From Dipetalonema caudispina (lineage: Eukaryota; Nematoda; Chromadorea; Rhabditida; Onchocercidae): a stretch of DNA of 64,000 nucleotides. The DNA lies in NCBI GenBank assembly GCA_013365325.1, contig JABVXV010000077.1, positions 1 through 64,000 of the forward strand, read 5' to 3'. The position numbers and the translations under genes were made by a program. The notes under the pieces were generated by a model that was not told the DNA's origin, ran no database searches, and saw nothing but the letters and a program-made list of their open reading frames with translations. Within the stretch, counting starts at the first letter, position 1. Each line of letters starts with the position of its first letter. This document shows, one piece after another, positions 11,801-23,398 of this stretch.

Positions 11801-14745
11801 AAGGGATGATATTTCAATATGATTTACAATGTTTACCCTGTCAATAATTTAATACATTTGACCCAATGAAGAGGACTCTTGACTGAGATAAGATTTGCTC
11901 CAAATTACTCTTGCATGGGTAGAATTGATTTTAACTTCAAGAACTGTTTCAGGAAAAATGGATAGATGTCTCTGAAATAGGATATTGCATTTCCTTCTAT
12001 ATATCCTGGGATATATCCTTTCTCTCTACTTTTGTAAATCCCATAGGAGTGAAGATAAGAATTTGTTGCTCAGAAATTTCCTAATTTCCAGTTCTTCTGG
12101 TTTCTTTATCCGTTAAACCTTATAAAAGTTAAAAGAAATGGACATTCGTTATTTTTATTCCTAAATGAACCAATGTTTAATCCCTTACAAGCCTTCTCTT
12201 TTTTTCGCCACACAATAATTGAATTTATTTCTGTTTTGTTAAAAGAGATTGAACGATGACGGGAAACATCCCTTCTCTTATATCCGGAAAACTGATAACA
12301 AAGTGCATGGTTAACAAGTTTATCGTACTACGGACAGATCTGATAAATTTGAAAATGGATGGGAAGAGATCATTTCCAAAGTCTTTCATTTCATTTCCGT
12401 TTTCTCTCATTTTCTCCAATCAGAAATTTTCGATAGCAAAATTTCAGCTTTTGATAGCAAAAACAGTTGACAAATTTGCAAAACCGAGCAATTTTGCTTA
12501 ACGATTTCTTAATGAATGTGGGATAGAATTGCTAACAGGAAGGGAAGTCATCTGTTACTTCATAGATTCATTCATTATTTAAGAATGAGTAAACGATTAT
12601 GAGTGGGAAAGAGAATGACTACGCATTTCCTTGAAGTACTCCAATGCATCTAATCGTTGAATTTAAATTTGAAACGTAATAACTTCACTTTTCTGCTTAA
12701 TATCAAACACATAAAGCAGAAAATATAGCATGAACATAAATCGTAAAAGCGGAAAAAAGAATTGGATCGAAGCAGTTACGTTGAAGTTTCATTTGATCCG
12801 ATCTCGTTAAAGATTCATCCTTTATAGCACTAAATGATAATTAGTCCAGAATTAAATTTCCGAAAAATCTGACCCATTGAATTACAACAGTTATCTTTAT
12901 TAGTCTTATCAGAAGAGACCTTGCATCAAATAAATAAACAATGCTGGAAATTTTATAAAATCTTATTTGAAACGTTTGCTTCCTTTTTTTTTGTCCAAAT
13001 TTGATGCAAAATTATTTACATGCAAAGTCGCGTTTATTATCTTGCATAATTTTAAGGCACTTCTCATAAGGAATGATGGAACAATGATATTTGAAAGAAG
13101 TGCCAGAAGATACAAAGAAGAAAATAGCAAAAATGGAGCCAAGACGAAAAAAAAGCAAGAGAGATGAGAATCATCCGTTGGGAAAAAATTAATTGAAAAC
13201 AGCCTAGTAGATCGTTTGCTTTTTCAGGCTTTTATCATCAGTACAAAAAAAAAAAAAAAAAGAAAAATTAATTGAAAATGAACCAGCAATAGTTTGTTTT
13301 TTTTCAAGCTTTTATTATCGGTATAAAATTTTTATAAAATTTAAGTTATGAAAATGAAAATTTTAGACTTTTCATGGATTTTTGTGCAGTCAATCTTGAA
13401 GAGCTGAAACGAAGTAGGCAATTAATTAATTCATTTTGTTATTTATCAGTTAATTTGATTATTTTGCAATGTAAATTCTTCCTTTCGTCCCTAGCAACTT
13501 TTGCCTGCCATCCGATAGGACGGACCCGTCGTACTACAGAATTCCGTTCACAGTGAATTGTCTATTTTACTGTCTGTCGCCAATCTCCTCAAATGTTGAA
13601 CGTTTTTTAAGTATTTTTTGCATACATCTGAAGCTGTCAAAAATTGACTGATGCCCTTAAAGTACACTTTCATTTTATCGGATTAATCTTTCTGTTTGAA
13701 GGATGAAACTTTAGAGTGCTTTATGAAATTTAAGCTTTGAAATGGCACTTGTAATTCCGTAGTTCCTTAGTTAGATGATTGATTTCCTAAAAAATTGAGT
13801 AACTTCTTAGTAAAGACTAATTTGTGATGCACTCAGAAATTGCAAGCCTAGTCGTGATGATACTAAGGGATGGTTGTTGTAGCAGTAGTAAGTAGTATTT
13901 ACGCATATCCGATCGCATTATGGTCCCTTATTTGCTCTTAACCACTGTTCCTTGTCTATTTGTCATTTACAGCGGATATTTATTTCCAAGTGCGATTACA
14001 ATTTATTCTGCTAAAGCCGTTCATTGGCAATAAAAATGTCTACATAGAAGTTGTCTTTAGTGAAGCTTTTTTACTTTTGCAAAGACAAAAAACTAATTTC
14101 TGAATAACAATAAAACTTCTTCTGAGATAGTTAGGAAGATGGATCAGTTTGCACTAAATGAATTCCTTTTCAACATTTATTTAGAGTATGTTATTGCTAC
14201 CGCGGAATCTTTTCCAGATTTATAAAAGAATCAGGGTAGTACCAAATTAGGGAAGAATGAAATGAGATAAATCATTCAATCATTATGTAGTAAGATCTGA
14301 AAGTCATCTCAGTGAGATAATAATCCTTAAAGATCACCGTTGTGTAAACGATTCCCGAGAATTACTAAAGCTATTAGTTTCTATTATATTCAGCATATCA
14401 CTCTTCCCTGTATATTTGCATTACGTTGCTATAAAGTGGCATGAAACGTAATGTTTGAGAAGGCCAAGTAGAAAAACTTCTATAATAGAAATATTGCAAC
14501 TAATAATCAAATATAATGAAATAGTTGTTTGTATTGTGTTGCCAATAATGAAATCAGAGTACAAGCCCTGTTTACATCAATTAGTTGGTTGAAAGATGTG
14601 ATGTCAAGAAGGGATGATTGTAATACTATTCCTTTTAAAGCTTGGTGGTAAGAGTAAAAATAGAAGTAAATAATATACTAACCTTAGCATAGTACAGTCG
14701 TGTTTCTTCGATTAACGATTCATTAAAACTCATGCAAGTTGGCAT
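2239..14745 (-). CDS. DMSR/myosuppressin-like neuropeptide GPCR
   Basis: Rhodopsin-family receptor of the nematode DMSR (dromyosuppressin/FMRFamide-like peptide) type, expected at the plasma membrane of neurons or muscle. Exons: 14745-14683, 5498-5295, 4072-3809, 3644-3485, 2794-2579, 2420-2239; all phases agree and give 362 aa. Visible features: a short N-terminus with an N-glycosylation site (NES); TM1 near residues 31-52; TM2 with FLIAIALCDMTLMASYFIF; TM3 ending WLTVNMAVLRYLVLKR, the family's DRY counterpart; a Cys-containing ECL2 (PAYCTSNRS); TM5 into the hallmark LLVRMLIEARERRTRL; TM6 with ITELPQGILVF; TM7 with DVLSLINSSFNFILCALMS. The last five exons are secure. The first exon (MPTCMSFNESLIEETRLYYAK split at ATGCTAAG|gttagt) is chosen for its phase, length and plausible ectodomain, but lies 9.2 kb away, so the start is less certain. 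The ligand cannot be named. Confidence 0.88.
3100..3222 (+). repeat. Dispersed repeat, copy 2
   Basis: Second copy of the roughly 120-bp element at 1709-1830, beginning CAAGCTTGAAGCCTTC. It sits inside the DMSR intron between exons 3644-3485 and 2794-2579. The copies share long identical stretches such as TTGATTTGTTTA and AAGCAAAGCAATTT. Confidence 0.85.
5788..5821. repeat. (TA)n dinucleotide microsatellite
   Basis: Uninterrupted alternating TA for about 34 bases inside the proposed first intron of the receptor gene, about 290 bp upstream of its second exon. Confidence 0.97.
10261..10849 (-). CDS. Possible nested small gene of unknown function
   Basis: Three exons can be joined in phase: 10849-10801 (ATGATGACC... 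ending TTAA|gtaagc), 10721-10626 (acceptor gtaccag, donor G|gtgtag) and 10553-10261 (acceptor ttttcag, stop TAG). This gives 145 aa with two introns of 79 and 72 bp. The product starts MMTIVSFIGEQKVRAL, has a basic middle (SPKTPHSERKDK) and a C-terminal exon with YGDIIFCPYHSNFLIGKYNF, a basic stretch KGRRKRIR and a Cys-rich tail YCVGEMKFMCKRKYISKCGW. I do not recognise the family and see no signal peptide. It would lie on the same strand inside the receptor's first intron. Without splicing, the same frame carries TAG and TGA at the exon 2/3 junction, so a decayed gene is the main alternative. The second donor is weak. Confidence 0.4.
13182..13328. repeat. Tandem duplication of a ~70-bp unit
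   Basis: Two adjacent units, 13182-13250 and 13262-13328, share the order AAAAATTAATTGAAAA, a run containing AGTTTG/CGTTTG and TTTTTTTCA, then CTTTTATCATCAGTA versus CTTTTATTATCGGTA. An A-run of 17 separates them. No coding potential is seen. Confidence 0.8.
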
Positions 14746-15779
14746 AGTTAATAGCGTTGAAGGTGAGATTACAAATATTTGTAGCAGATGATAATACGAA
14801 TAATAATAGTAGTAGTAATGGGAATAGCAGGAGAAGCAGCTAATTGCTGGATTAATTAGTTAGTTAGTTGGCAAGTTAGTTAATTGAATAATAAGAGTGA
14901 TAGTAGTAGCAATAATAATAGCAGCACCTCATCTTTATTATGGATGACAGCACTCAACAAATGACTACAGGATAACTGAGGAAGAAATGATGAAATAGGC
15001 CGGAAAGATTTGTTATATTTTTCATTTAAATGAAAATTTCTGGTCTAAAATGAAATTCTTCCTGTCAGCTATTAGATCATAGTTGTCGCAACACCGTCCT
15101 CCTGCTATATCTATCATCCGCAATATAGAAATAAACAATCTCAAAATAAATTATTATGAACACTTCGGGTATTATATTGCTTTAAATACAGAAAAGAATT
15201 ATGCAATTGTGGGAACACTTCTCTTCAAAGACAGTTCAGAAAAAGTTGTGAAATTTGAAATGAAAAATAGTTCATTGCTATGATTTCGCTGACAATTCAA
15301 ATGAATGGTTGAAAAAGAAAACAGTCTATCTTCAATTATTTCTGTCATAGACTTTTTCTTACTGAATGTTGATTGGAGAATTTAAACGACTTGTTCTAAT
15401 TTTTGGATCTAAAAGCTTAATGATAATTAAGAAGGAAAGACTATATGGGAGAAAAGCGAATACGGAAATTGAAGGTAGAAAGGAAAAACAAAGTAGAAAG
15501 AGAGACTTCTCTGAGATCAAAATATAAAGATTCGATGAATCATCCCCGGAAGGAGAAAGTATTGTGTGATAGTGATACAGTTACTATCCTTTAGAATATT
15601 ATTTGGCAGAAACTCTTCAAGATGAGGTGCAGCTGCTTATCTTTAACTTCCCTCCACTACATTTCCAATACCACAAAATACTTGGTCTCCACCTACTGCA
15701 TTTCGAGAAATGTTACAACCATGGATTTGTCCCGCCTTCTGGTGAAATTAATTATAAGCAGCGGTAAAACTGAAGAGGA

Positions 15780-15895
15780 ATAACGGCGACGACCTATATG
15801 ACAATGATATAACAACAACAACCGCACAACGACAATGACAGCGACGACAACGATAGCGACAAGGATGACAATGACGACGACGAATGACGTTATGA
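15780..15895. repeat. Imperfect GAC/CAA triplet-rich block
   Basis: Stretch dominated by GAC, GACGA, CAACAA and ATGACGACG units over about 115 bp. It is imperfect, so it is probably an old triplet expansion. On the minus strand it reads as repeated TCG/TTG. No long open frame runs through it. Confidence 0.7.
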
Positions 15896-17029
15896 TGAAT
15901 TTTCTCGAGTTCAGTTAATAAGATAAAACGTACGAGAACTATTACACACCTGCTTAAGAGTCATGCTAACTTACTTATTCTCTTCTTTCTTTCGTTAGAA
16001 CATGAATGTAGGAATGGAAAGGTAAGGGCTAATGCTTCTTCTACAGCAATCAATCAGTCTGGTTGGTGTGCTTGATCGATCCCGAGATATGTTCTACTAA
16101 TCTCGGGAGTATTGAACGAAAATTTATTGTCCAATTGTGTCATAATATAGCAGTATGAAAGGGATTTGCTTATTTCTTCACTAACTCTATATAGATACTG
16201 TATTTAAGAATGAAAAATTGACTGATTGAGCGATTTCAGTTATTCGTTATTGATAATAATAGTCGATCACTTGGGAAGATCCTATGAATTCGGATACCAC
16301 ACATGGATATTTCAAAAGAAAGAACTGCAGAATAGGTTAATTTTATAGATATTTCAGTATAGTTATGTCGTTCAGAAAATTTAAGCCATACTGAATTTTA
16401 TGTAATCTTCTTATAAGCTTCTTTTTCAGACAATCATTCCTTGGAAGTTGAAATATTCCTATCGTTTTTTTTTTTTTTTTCAGCTCTTCCGAACAGTCTC
16501 TCTCTCGACAGTTGATCGTGTTCAACCTCATTGCTTAATAATCCGTTACTAGCACGATTTTTCAATAATACAGTAATAATACGATCCCACTGATCGCATT
16601 AAAGAACCATTCAAACGCAGGATTAGATAAGCCCTCAACCTTATAGTTTATTGATAAAGTCGTTGCAATTGAAGGAGTGAAATTTTCTGATTAATGCAGC
16701 AGGGTCAATGCAGATTATATCGGATCTGTTTGGAACAGGAAGCTAATTAAAGTGGAAATTGGTAGCAACCAACTTCCTACCTCATCCCTTTTTTTTGGCG
16801 GATTTCTCTTATCAAACAGAACCCATAATATTGCAATTGTAATATGTTAATACAAGCAGCCATATCGTAGGAAATGATATTACATTTCCAGGTTTGTTCT
16901 TTGTCGAATCGGTTTTTCTGTAGATGGATAGATCCAATTCGTATAGCTCCCTAATTAACATGTGATGGTTGATGTTTGACTTACATTTAATTGAATCCAA
17001 TTAAAACAAGGCAGAATAAATTGAGTCGA

Positions 17030-17310
17030 AACAAATCAATTTAAATTGTACACAGTGAAATGTTGAACAGATGAAATAAATATTATAGACTGCTGGACAT
17101 GCAAAGTATATTAAGTGGAAATAAAAATAGACTAAATGAGATTAAATCAAGTGGAATTTGAATCAAATTAGATTCAAACGAAACGAATTAAAATGAGGTA
17201 AGAATTAAAATGAATTTAAACTGAAAGAAAAAAAGAAAATTAGCATATTTGAGCAGAATTGAAATAACTCCAATCGGACAACATGAAATTAAATTAAAAT
17301 TAGAAGTAAG
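17030..17310. repeat. Degenerate purine-rich repeat (GAATTAAAAT-like)
   Basis: Irregular repeats of motifs such as GAATTAAAATGA, GAGATTAAATCAAGTGGAAT and AAATTAAATTAAAATT fill about 280 bp. The same motif family appears in reverse complement at 18535-18700. Confidence 0.55.
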
Positions 17311-18534
17311 CATAAAGCATCAGGCCTTCAATTAAATTTGTCCGTATTTGGCTACATCAGTTGTTTATAATAAGGAAACCCGCATTTTAGAAATCGAATT
17401 ATCTGACTCGTCGGTTCTGTTTGCATTATTCATTTTTTTACAGGAATCTTTGATGATAAACAAGAAGTTGTCCTTGCTCAGACGGCCAACTTGGCCAATC
17501 CATTTCTTTTAATTATCACAATATAAAATTTAGACAGTCTAATTTGCATATATCTCATTAGATGAGTTATATTACGAATATTCAAAAAAAAAGCGGGCGC
17601 GAAAAACGCTTCCTCAAAATGTTGTATCAGTGAGAAAATTTTTCTTCCGGAATAAAATTCAGAAACTTTTCCTGCTGTCAGTGGTGTTTGGTCAAAGCAA
17701 AGCCGTTAACCATAAATTGGATAGCTTGCTAACCAGAAGAATAAACAGCAAATGGATTGGAGCAACAGACTGAATGTGATTTTAATTCTTGGAATTGCTT
17801 TGCTCCCTAAAGGCAATAAATTTCTAATCAAGATGCATGGAAATTCAAAAACCAATCAATCAAACTGTTTTCACATTTTTGCTATCACTTTAAGAATTAC
17901 TATCAGCTCTTGTAATACCTTTTAATTTCAATGCAAACTCACTAAGTACCACCCAATCTGTGGTTGTAAATTTCAGGAACGCCACAATGATCGCAAATAC
18001 GTTGATGATAAACTTGAAGTGGTTCCATTGTTCAGACGAGGCCAAATAGTGAATTATTTATGATATTTGTCTTAGTACCAAAGTTTAGCGAACATTCAGA
18101 TGCAGAGTATCCGTCTTCCTCCAACCGTCAAAACAGTAAAAGTTTGACAAAGCACTTCAATAGTGCATTTCCAACTGTTACGATTCATTTGTTAAGGAAA
18201 TTGTAGTTGTGCTTGAAAGCTATGCTTTCCGTCAATTTCAATTTTTAGCCCAAAGTTAGCCCTAAATTCCCTTAAATTTGTGCCTCCAAAACTGATGGTC
18301 GTCTGGAAACATGAAAAATCAGTGCTTATGTGCTTTATGCAATTTTCAACTGCTAAACAAATCATTCCAATTGTGCTATTCATTGATTAATTCATCGTTT
18401 TTCAAATTTTTCTCTTCGATCTTACGATCACTTCCATATAACAACATGGTGAATATTCCAATAGTAATGATATGAATCGATCTCACCTCTGGCTAGATGG
18501 ACGTAAGTTCGGCATACCTCATCTCTTAAGCTCT

Positions 18535-18700
18535 TTTACTTGGACCAATGCTTTTTATTTTATTCAGTTCAATTGCTTCATTTTAATTCTGTTCATTCCA
18601 AGCCAGTATGGAGCAATAACCACAGTTTAATTGCTTTATTCCGATCCAGTTCAGTTTGTTTTATTCTAATTCAGGCCAGTTTGGTCAGGTTTAATTTGAT
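18535..18700. repeat. Degenerate pyrimidine-rich repeat (TTCAGTTTAATT-like)
   Basis: Irregular repeats such as TTCAGTTCAATTG, TTCATTTTAATTCTG and CAGTTCAGTTTGTTTTATTCT. Several units are reverse complements of units in the 17030-17310 block (for example CATTTTAATTC against GAATTAAAATG), so the two blocks may form one decayed inverted array. Confidence 0.5.
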
Positions 18701-21700
18701 ACTGGAATGGTAATTTCAACTCCGGAACAAATAGAATTCAATATGATTCTATTCGCCGTAACCCAGTTTTCAATCCAACTCGATCAATCCATAAGAAAGC
18801 GAATTTTTTTCCTTTCAGTTCTTTTCTCGCTTTTTTTCGATACCTAACTTATCTTTTCAACAAAATGATCGATTTGCTTACTGCACTTGCACTATTAATC
18901 GTTTTCTTGTTGTAGCCATGGTTTCCTGTCCCTGAAATGAGTGACGGTTGTTGTTACATTGAATCAAGTGCTATTATTTCTTTGCACTAGCGTGTCGAAG
19001 ATGTGGAAATTTTCATGTGTTGAAATTGAATACCACTGATCGCTGAAATAAACTTGGAATCTGTCTGTTCTACATAACACAGTAAACAGCAACCAGCCCA
19101 GCCTAGCAACAGCAGAAGTTGTTTTTTCATTTGGCTGCTTTAAACTACTGTAATTTCGTGCCAAATTATTGAAACTTTTCATTTTGATGCAGCAGTTTAA
19201 AGTGGAGAAATTTGTAAACACTATTCAATAATAATATATCAGTTTACAAAATAGAACTAAATTTTATGTACAACTCAGCAATTAGATTACATTTTATTAC
19301 ATCTTCCTGCAGGAAAATACAGCCAACCTGATTGGATGAAATTATCAGAAGATGAATAGGAATTCAGCGTTAGTGATATCTTGCAGATGAATACATGTAA
19401 GTTTATCCTTAGAGTAAACTTTTCCGGAAATGATGGAAAGATATGTGTGATGGATTTATTCGCGATAATTTACTGCAATATATTTCTTTCACTATAAGCA
19501 ATCCGAGATGATGAGAGATTTTCCACATTTCCGGAAACCTCGGAAAAAATCATTCATTTCAATAAAATACTCAACTGTTACGTTTTTTCTATACTGGCCA
19601 ACCATATGCCAGATTAAAAGTACTACCGTAAAGGAAGTAGCAGCTTTAAAAGGACTTATATGATCACTTCAGAAATCGATCTTTTAAGGTGTACAAAATG
19701 TGTTAACGACGCCAAAATCAGGTCAGAGAGTACCATCTATCCTATTAAATAATAAATTCATTCTAATTAATTCAATTCTTCCCTCTAAAAGAGTAAACAA
19801 TTATTAATCTTAGTTTACAATGGTAACAAGTACAGAGGTACTATCAAGAAGTAAAAGTGAATAATGCTTAAGAATAATTTTATTTATTGATATTAATGTT
19901 TCCAGATTTCCTTGGCTCAGCAGCTATCAATACTCGTTGCACTCGGACCACTTGAATAAATGAATGTAATTCCAGGCGATTGTCTATTTAGGAGATTTGT
20001 TCGAGCCATTTTTTGCAATTAGGATGGACAAGAATTGCTAGAAAACAAACAATTTCGAACCATTTATATAAAAAATTAAAATTGTCAAAACTTTGAAACA
20101 TCCATTTCATAACTCGAAATGTTGGATTCGGTGCATGTAAAGATCAAAGACTCATTAATTAATAGTATATCCGAGGCCTATTCCTCGCTTCCATACAAGA
20201 CTTATTTGAGTTTAGGTTACTTCTTTTTGTCCTCTTCTTTTTTTTTTGCATATATATTCTGTTCCATTTTTCCTGAATTACATTTGTTGCTTTGTAGCAT
20301 TTGCTGCTATGTTTAACGGCTTGATACTATCCCCATCAAATAGTTATCAAGGAGTTATTCTAGTCTACTCTACTTCTTCCTAATCTAGCCAAGTATCATC
20401 AACACTGATATCTCCAATATCAGCTTAGTGATATCCACAGAATCAAAAGATCCGAAAAGTACTGCTTGTCTTTGATACCATCCCACAAAGCAATAGGTAG
20501 CATACCTCGATATTCAGACGAATTTCTAAAGAAGTATGCATATTAGCATCTTCAACAGAATCCAATGTATATTCTGCTGGATTCGATCATGCAAAAATCA
20601 AAGATTAACTAACACAGAATACCATCTTTTCATCAGCTTGATTAGTATTTGGAATGGAGTCATTGCGTAAATCCAGAAATTAGTAAGTTGATATTCTGAA
20701 GTGGAGTGGTTGAAGTTTCACTAGCTTCCACTTCTCGTAACTTCAAAAATCTTCATTGAACTGCATGTTTGCGCTTAACGTGCATCAAGTAGAACTGCAG
20801 CACGGTGTATTCAGCCACTTTACTTTTGAATTCAGTTGAAAGGAATAATGAGAACATGAATAATTATAGCAACGATTATTATTCCGTTGCATGTATAGCT
20901 ATAACCTGTAGATACTTCAACGTTGGATCTCCATCTTTCACCGCTCTTATCTCCTGCTTCAGGCATGATTTAGCCAATTCACTTCTTATTTGCTGATTAT
21001 TACCACAGCTGGCACGTTTCATATTCCTCAAAAAATAAAATCATGAATTAAGTTTGAAGAAGATAACCGTCCGTCTTCCACACGATTATTTCTAATGAAG
21101 CAATATTTAACGCACTGGTTGAAGCCTATGCAAGAGTAGACAGTATTTCTGAAATCGCTGAATCTCGCAAATCTATGAATGAATGCATGCGCTTCAATTT
21201 AGCATCCAAAAAATTCCAATTCAGGAATGGTTAGCCCTTGTTAGATGGCAACTTCAATATTAGAAATACCAGCATGAAATTGTCGTAACATAATAACCAG
21301 ATGATATGCCCAAAGCTAATTGACATAAGCTGAGGAAGTGAAAGAGTATTTTACCGGCATAACATAGATTAATTCTCGAATATATATTTAAGAGGGTTTC
21401 GTGATCGTAATCAAGAGGCCATTGGCGCTTCACTGGAAATAATGCAATTGTTGTGAAGAAAGTATGTTAACGGAACGAATGATATGCCGAACTATCAGTG
21501 TATCTGACAAAACATTGTTTCAGAATTCAGGGAAGAAGTAGCGGGAACTCATTCAAGAGAAGAGGTAAATTTCATCTTACGAATAATGAAATTGCTCTCA
21601 GTTTCGGTGATTGTTTTTGTAGATCTCTCAGCTACCGGAAAACCAATCAACAAAGCTATTGCTGCTATTTACGCACATTTTGGAAATTAAGGATGCAAAC

Positions 21701-22754
21701 TATAAGTGTCAAAGTTTATTCCTTCACCTTTACTTAATATTTCTAATTTCAATTTACAGAATCACTTTTGCATTTTTCCTGTTCACTAATGCGTAAGCAT
21801 ACGTTTTTTTTTTTTTTGACTCACGCATATTAAGTCTTTTCTTCCCTGCTGCGTATCACTATCTGCAGAAAGATCCACGTTTATTATACTTAAGATTTCT
21901 AACCATTTGGATATTCGAGTTTGCAAAAATATTAAACAAAAATATTAAACAACTGGTTTACAAAAATATTAAACAATTGCTATTTGAAGTTTTTATTTCA
22001 AATTTATGAATGAAATTAAAAGTGGCGCTGACGACAAGCGAAACAGCAAAAAGCCAAAAATTATTCCCTGATTATATTTTACTCTTCAGAATAAAATCCT
22101 TTGATCTAATTGTTGGTAGTGACGTCATCGAACATAGTTAAGCTAATATCTATTACACACATGAATCGATTCCATGTGAGGAGGAATAAGTTAGGTATAG
22201 GCTTTACATTCGGTTATTGCTGAAGTCTCGAAATTGAAACTTCAAAAAAGTAACTGTTATTTACAGTCCGCAGGATTTCCATGCTAAGTGGCTTCAAATT
22301 AGGATTGAATTTTGAAGCGTATTTTTGACAAAGTACAACCTTATGAATAATAGATTGTTAATCTGTTAGTTAAAGTTGGCTCAATTTCCAGCAGGCAAGT
22401 AAGCTGGAAATTTCAGGAAGTGGTCAAAAGCACATCCCTTAATTTAATGTACCGTTCAACTTTGATCTAACAGATAAGTTTTTGTCTGGAAATTAGGCCA
22501 ATTTAAGTTAAACGTTATGACGAAGCAACTCTTTCCAATCAACAATTTTTAATGTAAATCTTACAGTAATTTCGAGAAGAGGAGAAGAAATATTTATTAG
22601 GTTGAAAAAGATGAATAAAAAATAAGAAATGAATAACAAAAGCATATTCATCACCAAACACATCATTTTCTGTGTTTTTGCATTTCATAAAGAAAAACTG
22701 AGAGCATATTCTTACCTATCTAAAACACAGATTATAATGTTCCCAGTTCAGTGT

Positions 22755-23398
22755 TTAATTCTTTTTGATCGACAATGTTTCCCGCTCACTGCTAACACTT
22801 TTAATAGCCATACATTTTTCAGCAACCTCTTCCATCGAATGCTGCACTTTTCTTTTCCGCACCGGTCGTTTAGTCCGGAATCCAACTGGCAAAGTCTGTT
22901 GTTCCCTATCACCATCAAGATCAGAATCACTGTCACTTATTACCATGCGATTGGGTGCATCTTCCATTACAGTGGTAACATCCATTACTATTTGAGGTTG
23001 TTTCGTGTTAGTCTGAAATTTCATTCCACTTAACCACTTAGCCAAAAAATGTTGGTAGTTCTTTCGCCACGCTTACCCATTAAATGTTCAGTTGACTGAA
23101 GAATGTTAGCCTATTTGCTGCATAAAAAATTGCACTGGATTAATATTAATCCATAATGATTTAGTTAGGATAAAGCTATGATATTTACTTCCAGATCGTC
23201 GTCCGAATCGGTAGATGAGGATGCATCGTTTTCATCTTCAACAGCGATTATTTCAATATCGCACTCTGTGGCACTACTCAAACTAGTGTTTGCAGTTGCA
23301 ATTTCAGGCAAGAATTTCCGCAATCGATTCAACAGAGCCGTAGGCTTTTCTGGTCGATTAAGATCCAAAATTCGCGTCAAATCCATCAGATAGTTTTC
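22755..23398 (-). CDS. NOPCHAP1: NOPCHAP1-like snoRNP assembly chaperone
   Basis: Two exons, 23398-23189 and 23012-22755, both phase 0, encode 155 aa. The first carries LLNRLRKFLPEIATANTSL followed by CDIEIIAVEDEN and an acidic Ser/Asp run; the second has PQIVMDVTTVMEDAP and a basic, nuclear-type tail (RTKRPVRKRK). This order matches the NOPCHAP1 (C12orf45) family: a helix of the type FLPQMARAN, then an IENID-like motif, then a QMDV-like motif. In vertebrates the protein bridges NOP58 and R2TP during box C/D snoRNP assembly in the nucleus; the same role is inferred here. The first exon follows a clean acceptor (tttctttgtag), with four codons before its first Met (23386). The true start may therefore be in an undetected upstream exon, or the mRNA may be trans-spliced. 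The gene is divergent from the PTCD3 gene. Confidence 0.72.

Larger units (their letters stand above)
5499..14682. other. Long first intron of the DMSR gene
   Basis: About 9.2 kb of mostly featureless AT-rich DNA if the first exon is placed correctly. It holds a TA dinucleotide run (5788-5821), a tandem 70-bp duplication (13182-13328) and a possible nested gene (10261-10849). An open frame at 8897-9139 on the plus strand ends at a possible donor (AAAG|gtgaga) but shows no recognisable protein and no partner exon. The opposite strand of the same stretch also has acceptor- and donor-like sites, so I do not call a gene there. Confidence 0.45.
14746..22754. other. Intergenic region with degenerate repeats
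   Basis: About 8 kb between the receptor start and the NOPCHAP1-like gene. I find no exon chain that I can support. Open frames such as 18964-19221 (minus, 85 codons) and 21498-21737 (plus) are within the range expected by chance at this base composition. Low-complexity and repeat blocks at 15780-15895, 17030-17310 and 18535-18700 are listed separately. Confidence 0.5.

Noticed and set aside
18964..19221. 85-codon minus-strand frame
   Set aside because: At this base composition several frames of this size are expected by chance; no homology or splice structure seen.
22629..23033. 134-codon plus-strand frame
   Set aside because: It is antisense to the second exon of the NOPCHAP1-like gene, whose minus-strand frame has family motifs and splice sites.
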